NCBI GenBank assembly: GCA_027214385.1
Contig: JAPVXR010000001.1
Span: 558,001 to 622,000, forward strand
Reading direction: 5' to 3'
Source of the DNA: Cryomorphaceae bacterium 1068
Lineage (GTDB): Bacteria > Bacteroidota > Bacteroidia > Flavobacteriales_D > Cryomorphaceae
DNA: 64,000 nucleotides
A program made the position numbers and the translations under genes. This document shows positions 42,264 to 50,160 of the stretch, one piece after another. The notes under the pieces are model-generated. The model was not told the DNA's origin, searched no databases, and saw only the letters and a list, made by a program, of their open reading frames with translations. Each line of letters opens with the position of its first letter. The stretch's first letter is position 1.

Positions 42264-42857
42264 CTACCGAATTAATATTTTACCGGTAAAACGGACGTTG
42301 TCGCTGGTCGTAAGGTTGAAGAGGTAAATTCCTGCCCTTAGCGAGCTGACATTTATTTGTTCGTTAGCTGATACGAGTTTCTCCATTGTCTTCTTTCCCG
42401 TTATGTCAAATACTACGAGTTGAGATTTGCCCGGGAAATCCTCCAGTCCATTGATTACCACAAAATCTTTTGCAGGAACGGGGAAAGCGCGCATGATCTG
42501 CTTTTCTTTATCATCAGTGCTGTTTACACCTTGAACGATCACAGTCCCAGACATTAGCGCAGGGTGTATAGCACACTGGTAGTCATAGTTCCCGACGTTT
42601 TCAAATGTGAATTGATATGTCCATAGTTCACTGCTCGCCTCATTGCCAAAGGCCACAGGATTATTAGGGAATGTTTCTGTATTACCGTCTACATTGTGAA
42701 ACCCTTCGGTATTGGTCCATATCACAATGTCGCCTTGGTCAATGGTGAGAACTTCGGGATCAAACCCAAAATTAAAGACCGTAACATTGTGTGTGGTTTG
42801 TGCCGAAACAATTGTCGCAATACTTATTGAGAATAAAAGAGTGTAAAGTTTGTTCAT
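42264..42857 (-). CDS. Secreted cupredoxin (plastocyanin-like) with T9SS tail
   Basis: A 197-residue protein: signal peptide (MNKLYTLLFSISIATIVSA|QT), a plastocyanin/amicyanin-like blue-copper domain (~22-110) and a type A T9SS domain (~127-197; FPVPAKDFVVING; LRAGIYLFNL). Ligands: His54 (TEGFHNV), Cys95, His98 and Met102 (YDYQCAIHPALM). The Cys-to-Met spacing is +7, between the +6 of amicyanin-like and +8 of plastocyanin-like sites. It probably carries electrons or copper outside the cell. Confidence 0.88.
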   Translation of the reverse strand: MNKLYTLLFSISIATIVSAQTTHNVTVFNFGFDPEVLTIDQGDIVIWTNTEGFHNVDGNTETFPNNPVAFGNEASSELWTYQFTFENVGNYDYQCAIHPALMSGTVIVQGVNSTDDKEKQIMRAFPVPAKDFVVINGLEDFPGKSQLVVFDITGKKTMEKLVSANEQINVSSLRAGIYLFNLTTSDNVRFTGKILIR

Positions 42858-42902
42858 ACTTTGATTTTTTTCGGGTGAGCGTAATTAGAGTTTAAAGAAA
42901 GG

Positions 42903-43550
42903 TTATTTCTTGTATTCATCCTTAAGAAGTTGCGGAAAAGATTTTTCAAATTTCTCCACTTTTGGTTTGCTGACTTGCTGAACATAGCCGTTTCCTTGAT
43001 TGGCGGGGTAGTAGTCTTGGTGGTATTTCTCAGCCGGATAAAATACTTTAAATTCTACCACTTGGGTGGCAATTGGTTTGTCGAACTTAGAGTTTTCCAA
43101 TTCTTCAATTTTGGATTGGATGGCTTTTTTTTCCCTGTCATTTCTGTAGAAAGCTATCGACCGGTATTGTGGTCCACGATCGGGTCCTTGCCGATTAACT
43201 TGAGTGGGATCATGGGCTCCAAGAAAAAAGACTTCGAGTAGTGTCTCGAAACTTACCACATCAGCATCATAGTATATTTGAATAGCCTCAGCATGGGTTG
43301 TTGTTCCTGTACTTACTTCGCGGTAGGTAGGGTTGGCACCCTCTCCTCCTGAGTACCCTGAGATGACATACTTTACGCCTTCTACTCTTTCGAAGACAGC
43401 TTCAGTGCACCAAAAACATCCTCCCGCAAAAGTAGCTATGGAGAGATTTTCAGTGTTTTTCGGAAGTTCGGCAAATGATTCGTCCTTTTCGTACTGTGCA
43501 GTGCTGCAAGATACCAAGAATGAAAAGGTCAGAAAGAAGAGAAATCTCAT
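42903..43550 (-). CDS. msrA: Peptide-methionine (S)-S-oxide reductase, lipoprotein form
   Basis: A 215-residue enzyme from the ATG at 43550, which gives a lipoprotein signal (MRFLFFLTFSFLVSC, Cys15); the frame continues to 43598 without support. MsrA signature IATFAGGCFWCTEAVFE (catalytic Cys45, Cys48), then VISGYSGGEGANPTYREVSTG, FFLGAHDPTQVNRQGPDRGPQYRS and EKYHQDYY. It reduces oxidised Met residues, here in the periplasm rather than the cytoplasm. It starts just 51 bp after the trans-sulfuration gene's stop, same strand. Confidence 0.94.
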   Translation of the reverse strand: MRFLFFLTFSFLVSCSTAQYEKDESFAELPKNTENLSIATFAGGCFWCTEAVFERVEGVKYVISGYSGGEGANPTYREVSTGTTTHAEAIQIYYDADVVSFETLLEVFFLGAHDPTQVNRQGPDRGPQYRSIAFYRNDREKKAIQSKIEELENSKFDKPIATQVVEFKVFYPAEKYHQDYYPANQGNGYVQQVSKPKVEKFEKSFPQLLKDEYKK

Positions 43551-43601
43551 GTTTTTATTTTTAGTAACAAGTGAAGAATGCATTTTGTTACCAAACAAAA
43601 C

Positions 43602-44879
43602 TTAAGCCGGAACTTGCTTCTTTTCTATTTCTTGAATGGCTTCAAGTGCTTGGCCTAAATCCCATTTAAGGTCTTCTACATTTTCTACTCCAACAGAAAG
43701 CCTTACCAACTTACCTGTGATATTCATTTTTTGCCTCCCTTCTTCTGAAACATCTACGTGGGTCATAGTGGCGGGATGTTGAGCCAGACTCTCTGTGCTG
43801 CCGAGGCTTACCGCCAATTTCACCAACGACAAGCGGTTGAGAAAAGCGAATGCTTCTTTCTCCCCCCCACGCACGTCAAAACTGATCATGGCGCCATTAC
43901 TAAGGCACTGCTTCTTCATGATTTTGTCAAGGTGATCGTCAGACTTTCGCATAATCGACGGGTAGTAAACCTTTTCTACAAGGGCATGATTATCTAAAAA
44001 TACTGCTAGCTCTTCTGCGTTTTGTGCTTGTTGAGTCATTCGTACTTTCAACGTTTCGAGACTTCTCATGAGTAACCAGCCGGTCCAAGGCCCTGCCATA
44101 TTTCCCAAGAAAGTGCGTAAGGTTTTAATTCTTCCCATGAGTTCTTTTGAGCCCAAAACAGCACCCGCAATAAGGTCGCTATGCCCGCCGATGTATTTGG
44201 TAGCCGAATATATTACCAAGTCGGCACCGTGCTTCAACGGATGTTGCCACAGCGGCCCCATATAAGTGTTGTCCACCGCAAATACAACTTGTCTTTCTTC
44301 CGAACTGTGTTGTTTTCCTAGTGCTGAGAGGGCCTCCAAGTCTATCATCGCATTGGTAGGATTGGCAGGTGTTTCTACATAGATCATAGCCAACTTATCT
44401 GCTAAGCCCGATTCACTTAGTCGCTGTTCAATTTCTTCGTTAGAATCATGCGCAGAAAACTCCAGCACGTTAATCTTGAAGCGATCCAACACGTGCTTGG
44501 TAAAGTGATCAGTACCTCCGTAGACAGGTGAGCTCATTAGGAGTAAATCTCCCGGATTTAAAAACTCAAGCATTACCGTAGATATCGCAGACATACCGCT
44601 TTCAAAAACGGCTGCATCATCTGCTTCATCCCAAAGGCAGAGTCTGTTTTCTAGAATCTCTAAATCGGGGTTGTTGATCCGACTGTAGATCAGACCTAAC
44701 TTTTCATTTGGCTCTGCTTTTTTATGTCCGTAAGCAACTTCAAAAAATCGCTTGCCTTCTTCAGCGGTCTTGAATTCGAATGTACTGGTTTGAAATATGG
44801 GTGATTTGATCGCTCCTTCTGACCATTCAGGGTGATACCCATAGGACATCATAAGACTTTCGGGCTTCAATTTTTTCAT
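43602..44879 (-). CDS. PLP-dependent trans-sulfuration enzyme (cystathionine gamma-synthase / gamma-lyase / methionine gamma-lyase family)
   Basis: A 425-residue Cys/Met-metabolism PLP enzyme. The PLP Lys is Lys228 in IYSATKYIGGHSDLIAGA; other conserved parts are YSRINNPDLEILENRL, ESGMSAISTVML and VYVETPANPTNAMIDL-like (residues ~167-182). Bacterial methionine gamma-lyases have a Cys in the active-site loop, but here the loop reads SPVYGGT, so a synthase or cystathionine gamma-lyase role is as likely. Length is slightly above usual. Divergent from an Lrp/AsnC regulator, suggesting amino-acid control. Confidence 0.88.
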   Translation of the reverse strand: MKKLKPESLMMSYGYHPEWSEGAIKSPIFQTSTFEFKTAEEGKRFFEVAYGHKKAEPNEKLGLIYSRINNPDLEILENRLCLWDEADDAAVFESGMSAISTVMLEFLNPGDLLLMSSPVYGGTDHFTKHVLDRFKINVLEFSAHDSNEEIEQRLSESGLADKLAMIYVETPANPTNAMIDLEALSALGKQHSSEERQVVFAVDNTYMGPLWQHPLKHGADLVIYSATKYIGGHSDLIAGAVLGSKELMGRIKTLRTFLGNMAGPWTGWLLMRSLETLKVRMTQQAQNAEELAVFLDNHALVEKVYYPSIMRKSDDHLDKIMKKQCLSNGAMISFDVRGGEKEAFAFLNRLSLVKLAVSLGSTESLAQHPATMTHVDVSEEGRQKMNITGKLVRLSVGVENVEDLKWDLGQALEAIQEIEKKQVPA

Positions 44880-44895
44880 GACAAAAGTGTTTATT

Positions 44896-44945
44896 CAAAA
44901 GTATGAAATGTCTGAATGAATTTCATATAATAGAATATAATTCTA
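44896..44945. promoter_or_regulatory. Divergent regulatory region, candidate Lrp-type operators
   Basis: Between the trans-sulfuration gene (minus) and the Lrp-type gene (plus). TACTTTTG on the minus strand (44896-44903) is a -7 box 17 bp before the ATG at 44879, with no good -33. Overlapping it is TATGAAAT-N10-ATTTCATA (44902-44927), and next TAGAATATAATTCTA (44931-44945), a 15-bp palindrome. AT-rich palindromes are usual for Lrp-type regulators; likely sites for the neighbouring regulator. Confidence 0.5.
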
Positions 44946-45005
44946 AATTAGTTCAAATTATGGAATTAAAAACCTGCTAAGGTTGGTCAAAAAGAACTCA
45001 ACAGA

Positions 45006-45455
45006 ATGAATATCTCTCTCGATTCCGTGGACATGAAAATTCTCACGTTGCTAGAAGCAGATTCGAAGCTTAGAACAAAAGAAATTGCCATCAAAGTTGG
45101 ACTGAGTACTACTCCCGTGTTTGAACGAATCAAACGATTGGAAAGAAGCGGTGTGATTCTGGGTTACCGTGCAAAGGTGAATCGTGAATTTATGGGGCGA
45201 AGTATTATGGCCATATGTTCCATTTCGCTGAATCAACACCGAACGGAGTTTTTGACAAAGTTTGAAAAGGAGATTGTCGACTTTAACGAAGTGACCGAAT
45301 GCCTCCACGTTGCGGGACAATTTGATTATCTCCTTCGAGTAATGACTCCTGACATGGAATCATACCAAAACTTCGTCACTAAAAAACTCGCCTCACTGGA
45401 AAATATCAGTCAGGTTAGAAGTAGTTTTGTAATGACCGAGGTGAAGTCGATCTAA
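45006..45455 (+). CDS. Lrp/AsnC-family transcriptional regulator
   Basis: A 149-residue regulator, full length. N-terminal winged-helix (ILTLLEADSKLRTKEIAIKVGLSTTPVFERIKRLERSGVI) is followed by the AsnC ligand-binding ββα domain (VTECLHVAGQFDYLLRVMTPDMESYQNFV). Amino-acid-binding regulators of this family commonly control an adjacent amino-acid gene; the divergent trans-sulfuration gene is the obvious target. Confidence 0.93.
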   Translation: MNISLDSVDMKILTLLEADSKLRTKEIAIKVGLSTTPVFERIKRLERSGVILGYRAKVNREFMGRSIMAICSISLNQHRTEFLTKFEKEIVDFNEVTECLHVAGQFDYLLRVMTPDMESYQNFVTKKLASLENISQVRSSFVMTEVKSI

Positions 45456-45459
45456 ACCT

Positions 45460-45921
45460 TTATTGAGGAAACTCTCCTCCCGTTCTATTGGGTACAGCAG
45501 GTTTTTCGCTTCGTTCAATTTCAGTTACGAAATACTTTGTGTCACCCCTCCAAGGCAATACGACGTATTTCTCGTCGTAACGAAGTCTTACTCGTTCTCC
45601 GCTAAGTGCGACCGCCTCTAATTCCTGAATTAAATCAGTATTATCCTTTTCGATACTAAATTCAAATGTCTGTGAAAGTTGATTATCGCTTTTTACCGCT
45701 CCAAAACTGAGTAGGTCTAACTGTCCTTCGTACGTTTTGAAGATCGCTCCTTTATTGCTGACTTTTAGAACTACGCCAGCTCTTACGCCTGAGCTGTAAA
45801 CTCCATAATAGAAGAATAGCATAACTGCAATAAAAAGGACAATGACGATTGCGAGTAGTCGACGTAGAAATTTTTTTGCACCGGATTTCGCGGAAGCGGT
45901 TTTTTCAGACATAGTGCTCAT
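45460..45921 (-). CDS. Single-pass membrane protein of unknown function
   Basis: A 153-residue protein with a charged N-terminus, one membrane helix (LLAIVIVLFIAVMLFFYYG, ~22-40) and a ~100-residue extracytoplasmic beta-rich domain (GVVLKVSNKGAIFKTYEGQLDLLSFG; RVRLRYDEKYVVLPWRGDTKYFVTEIE). The same fold occurs in many Bacteroidota, sometimes misannotated as 6-phosphogluconate dehydrogenase. Role unknown. Its stop is 4 bp from that of the convergent Lrp-type gene. Confidence 0.75.
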   Translation of the reverse strand: MSTMSEKTASAKSGAKKFLRRLLAIVIVLFIAVMLFFYYGVYSSGVRAGVVLKVSNKGAIFKTYEGQLDLLSFGAVKSDNQLSQTFEFSIEKDNTDLIQELEAVALSGERVRLRYDEKYVVLPWRGDTKYFVTEIERSEKPAVPNRTGGEFPQ

Positions 45922-45979
45922 AGGGAAGTATTTCTGCCGAAATTAGCAATAGAAACACATTGAGCAAAGCGCCAGACCA

Positions 45980-46720
45980 TCAATTGTTGATTTTCACAAT
46001 CGGAGTTTGTTTGGAATTTCCGTTTTGAATAACCACTAAATAGTACACACCGCTTGGAATTCCTGATGTTGTCATTTGGAAATTCTGTATTCCACCCTCG
46101 GGTATATTACCCTGTTTTACTTGAACAGCCGAAGAATTATACAATTGGTAGTATATGGGGCCCTCACAAAAACTTCCCACATTCAGTGTGAAATTTGATT
46201 CGTGTGGATTAGGATAGACATCTACATAAAGGCACTCGTCTTGAGTCTCGTTTAAATCTTCCACCAAGTCTACCACATCTATGCGCATTTCGGCGATACC
46301 GTAGCAGTCACCTCCATAATTTGAGGCAGCAGTTAGTAGTACGTATCTGGCTGAATCTCCTGCAAAATTAAATAGTTCCTCGCCTTCGTACAGAGGATCT
46401 CCAGGGCCTTGCGATGCAGTAAACTCCCCGAGAGTTTCCCAGTTTTCAGCGTCAAGACTGTAATCGACAGTGAAGCTATTGAAGCCATCGGTCAATCGAT
46501 CAGGTGCGTTTATATTCCAAAGCTTTCCTTGTCCCAACTTGTATTTGTGTCTGAAATCATACATGATCCAGTGACCCATGTCTCTTTCAGTATTAGGATT
46601 TTCGGACTCTTCACAAGAGTACCAAGCATCATTCCAAGATGTATTGTGTCGATCAGGATAGCATTGCGAATACAATTGCACAGACACCAAAAGAGCTAAA
46701 ACCAGTGTGAGATTTTTCAT
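45980..46720 (-). CDS. Secreted discoidin-like protein with T9SS tail
   Basis: A 246-residue protein from the ATG at 46720 (MKNLTLVLALLVSVQLYS|Q); the longer frame is rejected because it would overlap the DUF1501 gene. Residues ~25-150 resemble a small F5/8 type C (discoidin) domain: WIMYDFRHKYKLGQGKLWN, SFTVDYSLDAENWETLGEF, YVLLTAASNYGGDCYGIAEM. The last ~75 residues form a type A T9SS domain (VYPNPHESNFTL; PSGVYYLVV). Likely a surface carbohydrate-binding or accessory protein. It lies 4 bp after the DUF1501 gene, last of a three-gene run. Confidence 0.8.
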   Translation of the reverse strand: MKNLTLVLALLVSVQLYSQCYPDRHNTSWNDAWYSCEESENPNTERDMGHWIMYDFRHKYKLGQGKLWNINAPDRLTDGFNSFTVDYSLDAENWETLGEFTASQGPGDPLYEGEELFNFAGDSARYVLLTAASNYGGDCYGIAEMRIDVVDLVEDLNETQDECLYVDVYPNPHESNFTLNVGSFCEGPIYYQLYNSSAVQVKQGNIPEGGIQNFQMTTSGIPSGVYYLVVIQNGNSKQTPIVKINN

Positions 46721-46724
46721 TTTA

Positions 46725-48134
46725 TTATGCGTTTGGGTCCATAAATCCGATGGGGTATCCACTTCCGGGCGAGTAGAAGTTTTCCAGATCGGGGAAAATT
46801 TCAAAAATATCTCCTTGACTTACACCATACCAAGCGGCCAATTCGGCAAAATATTCTGAAGCTGAAGTAGTTGGGATTAATACTCCTCTCGGGAGCATTA
46901 AATCGCTACCCAATTCAAGTGAAGGTGCCTCACCGAAAATTTGTCCGCCGTTTACTGCTCCTCCCATTACCATTGCATTTCCACCCCAAGCGTGGTCGGA
47001 ACCATCACCATTTGAAGTGAGTGTGCGTCCGAAATCGGATATGGTAAATGTGGTCACATCATTGTCTACTCCAAGCTCTTCCAAGACACTCATGAATTCA
47101 CCCAATGCAGAATCTAATATTGGTAATTGCTCTTGTTGAGATTCAAGAATTTCATCGTGGTGATCCCACCCACTGAGATTAATAAAGAAGGTCTGTCGAC
47201 TAAACCCTAGCTCCTCACGAGCACCTATTACTTTTGCGATCATTTTTAGCTGATCTGAAAGCTTAGTATTTGAGAACTGCGTGTTAAATTCTCCAACAGA
47301 AGCCAGAGCTTCTTCCATCTCCAGACTGCCTTCCAGAGATTTCTTCATTGTATTGATGTAAGTCTTTTTGTAAATATCTGCATAGTCTCGTTCCAGCATA
47401 TCATTAATTGCGGCGTCTCTTATAGTGTGGTAGTTGTTTTCAGTAGCGTATCCGTCCAGACCAAACTCGCCTGATGACTTTATAGAAAACTCATTTGTGT
47501 TATTTCCACTCTGAAAGAAATTGTTTCCGCTCAATGATACATTCATTGATAAGTTTTTGTTTGCATTTTGAGATTGAATCAAATCGGCCATTCTTCCTGC
47601 CCAACCATGTACGGTTCTATCTCCCGGCCTACCTGTTTGCCAGTGCTTAATTTGATCTGAGTGTGAAAAAAGCCCAAGAGGGGTTAATGCTGAATTTGAT
47701 TCGTATTGTGCCTTAGTAATGGGCTCAATCAAGGTTCCCACATTTGACAACCAGGCTAGTTTTCCCGAGTTGAAAAGACTTTGTGTTTGCGGCATTTCAG
47801 GATGCACTCCGAAAAGTTTCCCGCTTACTGCGGTATGGTTCAGTGGTAGGATTTGACTTTGTGGAATGGCTAGATTCGACCTAGTGGTTAAATACTCATT
47901 GTATTCAATTCCACCGCGAGGGATCAGCATATTGTGCGAGTCTGCTCCACCCGCCAGTAATATGCACACCATTGCTTTGTAGTCACCAAATTCTTCTTTT
48001 TTGTCAAGTGTTGCCGCTGCGATCGCTTTCATATTGACCAAAGAAGAAAACAGGGTTGTGCTTGCCAATGCAGCACATCCTGTATTTCTCAAGAATGTCC
48101 GTCTGCTCTGAATATTTTTGTTCTTAGGGCTCAT
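46725..48134 (-). CDS. DUF1501 domain-containing protein, Tat-exported
   Basis: A 469-residue protein of the DUF1501 (sulfatase-like fold) family. The N-terminus has a twin-arginine motif (QSRRTFLRNTGCAALASTTL). Conserved parts: VCILLAGGADSHNMLIP, GWAGRMADLIQ, NLSGWDHHDE, FTISDFGRTLTSNGDGSDHAWGGNAMVMGG. In the bacterial families, DUF1501 proteins almost always pair with DUF1800 proteins, as here. Substrate unknown. It starts 3 bp after the DUF1800 gene's stop, so co-transcribed. Confidence 0.92.
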   Translation of the reverse strand: MSPKNKNIQSRRTFLRNTGCAALASTTLFSSLVNMKAIAAATLDKKEEFGDYKAMVCILLAGGADSHNMLIPRGGIEYNEYLTTRSNLAIPQSQILPLNHTAVSGKLFGVHPEMPQTQSLFNSGKLAWLSNVGTLIEPITKAQYESNSALTPLGLFSHSDQIKHWQTGRPGDRTVHGWAGRMADLIQSQNANKNLSMNVSLSGNNFFQSGNNTNEFSIKSSGEFGLDGYATENNYHTIRDAAINDMLERDYADIYKKTYINTMKKSLEGSLEMEEALASVGEFNTQFSNTKLSDQLKMIAKVIGAREELGFSRQTFFINLSGWDHHDEILESQQEQLPILDSALGEFMSVLEELGVDNDVTTFTISDFGRTLTSNGDGSDHAWGGNAMVMGGAVNGGQIFGEAPSLELGSDLMLPRGVLIPTTSASEYFAELAAWYGVSQGDIFEIFPDLENFYSPGSGYPIGFMDPNA

Positions 48135-48137
48135 AGG

Positions 48138-49952
48138 TTATTTCTGAATTGCAAAATCGGGACTGATTAATGTTAAATAAAATGCGAGTTCTACCCTGTT
48201 TTGAAGATATTCAGTTCCAAAATTCATTTCTTCTAACGCTCCTATTATAGTGCTGCGGGTTTCGGCAGTCATATCGCCATGACAAAGGCGCATATCCATC
48301 TCGTTTACCAATACCTCGGGATTTTTGGCAAGATCTTTCAAGTCATCTTGTTTCAGTGGTACGAAATACTCCAAGTCGAATATTGAGAAGATGCTTTGCT
48401 GCTGTCGCGCCCATATGTCTGCCTGATTGGCAAAACCAAGAGATGTTACCGAGTTGTGTATTTCGAACTCAGGCGCATACAAATCTTGATCGTAAATATC
48501 GCCGTTTGGTTGATGGTCAGGTAAATAGAAGTTAAATACCGATGGAGATGATAAGGGCAACTGGTAGGTTTCATTTTCAAAAGTAAAACCGGATGTCCAA
48601 TACTTTGAAACATTCTCTCGATCTACAAATTCTCGCGCCATTTGAATGTATCTTCCTACCGGCGATTTAAGCTTGCCATTCGTTGGCTCCTCTTTCCATA
48701 AGCAATCTCTGGCTTCTTCATGTAACAATATTTCTTTTACAACTGCAGCAAGATCTCCGCGAACTCCATCTCCATTGTTATTGAAAGTTTGAGCCACATC
48801 CAATACATATGATGGGCTGGGGTTAGATTTCACCAATTGTTGAATCAGTCTCCTGGCTATGAATGGAGCTACATTGGGATGATTGAATAAATAGTCCAAT
48901 GCCATATCAATATCTTCTTCACCCGTTTGGCCTTCGGGAATTTCTTTGTCTCCCAAAATAATTTTTTGCCCCTCTTCGTGGTACTCGTCGTACATGACTA
49001 ATGGTACGGTGTAGTCGAGAATATTGGCCGTAGAGTTAAAATTTAACTCTCTCCCATCTTCTACTCCCTCGTCTGTAATTGCTCCGGCACCCAAGCCTGT
49101 CATCACTTTTGCCATGTTCCTTATATCTTCTGCATCGTAGGTAGGTATGGGGAGGTCTTCGGAGTTTAGCTTCAGCGCGCCATTTTGCTCAAGTTCGAAC
49201 AAACCGATTGAAAACAATTGCATGATTTCTCTGGCGTAATTTTCATCGGGATAAACATTATTCTCCAAATCTGTAACCCTATTTCGGAAATGACTTAGGT
49301 AAATTCCCATAGCCGGATGATAGGTCACATCTTCTATGAGTTCGCGATAGTTTCCGAATGCATTAGACATGAGCATATTATAGTAGGATGCCACCCCGTC
49401 ACCATCATTTCTGATATCTGAGTCTGTAGAAATGACAAATATTTCGCTTAGAGCGAAAGCAACTCTTTGCCTGAGCACATCCTGTCTGGAAAGCGCAGCT
49501 TGCCACCATGCAAACTGAAAGTGGACTTCATTATAAGCGTATTCTGCTGAAGTGCCATTTATATCTTCGTTGCGTTGTCTTGCGGCCAAGTATGTTTGAC
49601 GTGTTAAGGAAAGAAAATTGGTCTGTGGTAGTTCCATTTGCTCATCAATCCACCCCTCGAAATCGAGGGTAGCAGATAGACTCTCTATATCAACTTTTCG
49701 ACCGCCGAGAGCAGCTTGATAAAGAAATCTTGTAGCCTCGGCTTTTCTTCCATCCAAACCCTCGCCATTGATGGTTTTTAACGGTACCGAATTATCAACC
49801 CAATCGGGGTCAGAATAACTACTGCTTGAACTGATGATGATATCTTGTGAATGTCCACCACCCACGTAATCGTTATAGACTTCAAGTTGAGCATAGCTCA
49901 AGCTGACACAAAAAATGCCTAGGAAGGCAGAAGAAAGTTTGATTAAAGACAT
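48138..49952 (-). CDS. DUF1800 domain-containing exported protein
   Basis: A 604-residue protein with a signal peptide (MSLIKLSSAFLGIFCVSLSYA|Q). Features of DUF1800: ATRFLYQAALGG, WWQAALSRQDVLRQRVAFALSEIFV, ENYAREIMQLFSIGLFEL, IARRLIQQLVKSNPSPSYV, LKSPVGRYIQMAREF. The family is of unknown function, linked with DUF1501 in a conserved two-gene pair. It is the first gene of the three-gene run with DUF1501 and discoidin-like protein. The start ATG follows an otherwise empty ~200-bp gap. Confidence 0.92.
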   Translation of the reverse strand: MSLIKLSSAFLGIFCVSLSYAQLEVYNDYVGGGHSQDIIISSSSSYSDPDWVDNSVPLKTINGEGLDGRKAEATRFLYQAALGGRKVDIESLSATLDFEGWIDEQMELPQTNFLSLTRQTYLAARQRNEDINGTSAEYAYNEVHFQFAWWQAALSRQDVLRQRVAFALSEIFVISTDSDIRNDGDGVASYYNMLMSNAFGNYRELIEDVTYHPAMGIYLSHFRNRVTDLENNVYPDENYAREIMQLFSIGLFELEQNGALKLNSEDLPIPTYDAEDIRNMAKVMTGLGAGAITDEGVEDGRELNFNSTANILDYTVPLVMYDEYHEEGQKIILGDKEIPEGQTGEEDIDMALDYLFNHPNVAPFIARRLIQQLVKSNPSPSYVLDVAQTFNNNGDGVRGDLAAVVKEILLHEEARDCLWKEEPTNGKLKSPVGRYIQMAREFVDRENVSKYWTSGFTFENETYQLPLSSPSVFNFYLPDHQPNGDIYDQDLYAPEFEIHNSVTSLGFANQADIWARQQQSIFSIFDLEYFVPLKQDDLKDLAKNPEVLVNEMDMRLCHGDMTAETRSTIIGALEEMNFGTEYLQNRVELAFYLTLISPDFAIQK

Positions 49953-50160
49953 AAGGGAGTTTAAAGTGGTAGATTGACATACGAGAAATCTCTGTTAGAG
50001 TTTCACAGATTTTCTCTTTATTCTTGCTTGAAAACTGACTTGGCAGATAGAATAAATGTTCCAAGCGGTCTCCAGGATAGATATTCAGATAAAATGATGT
50101 AATCTTGGAGAGCAGATCGGTTTTGGTTAAAAACAACTGCGTGCCAATATAGAATTTATT

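Noticed and set aside
49990-50030. GAGAAATCT…AGATTTTCTC imperfect inverted repeat before DUF1800
   Set aside because: Arms do not pair cleanly (one-base offsets), so no hairpin or operator was called.
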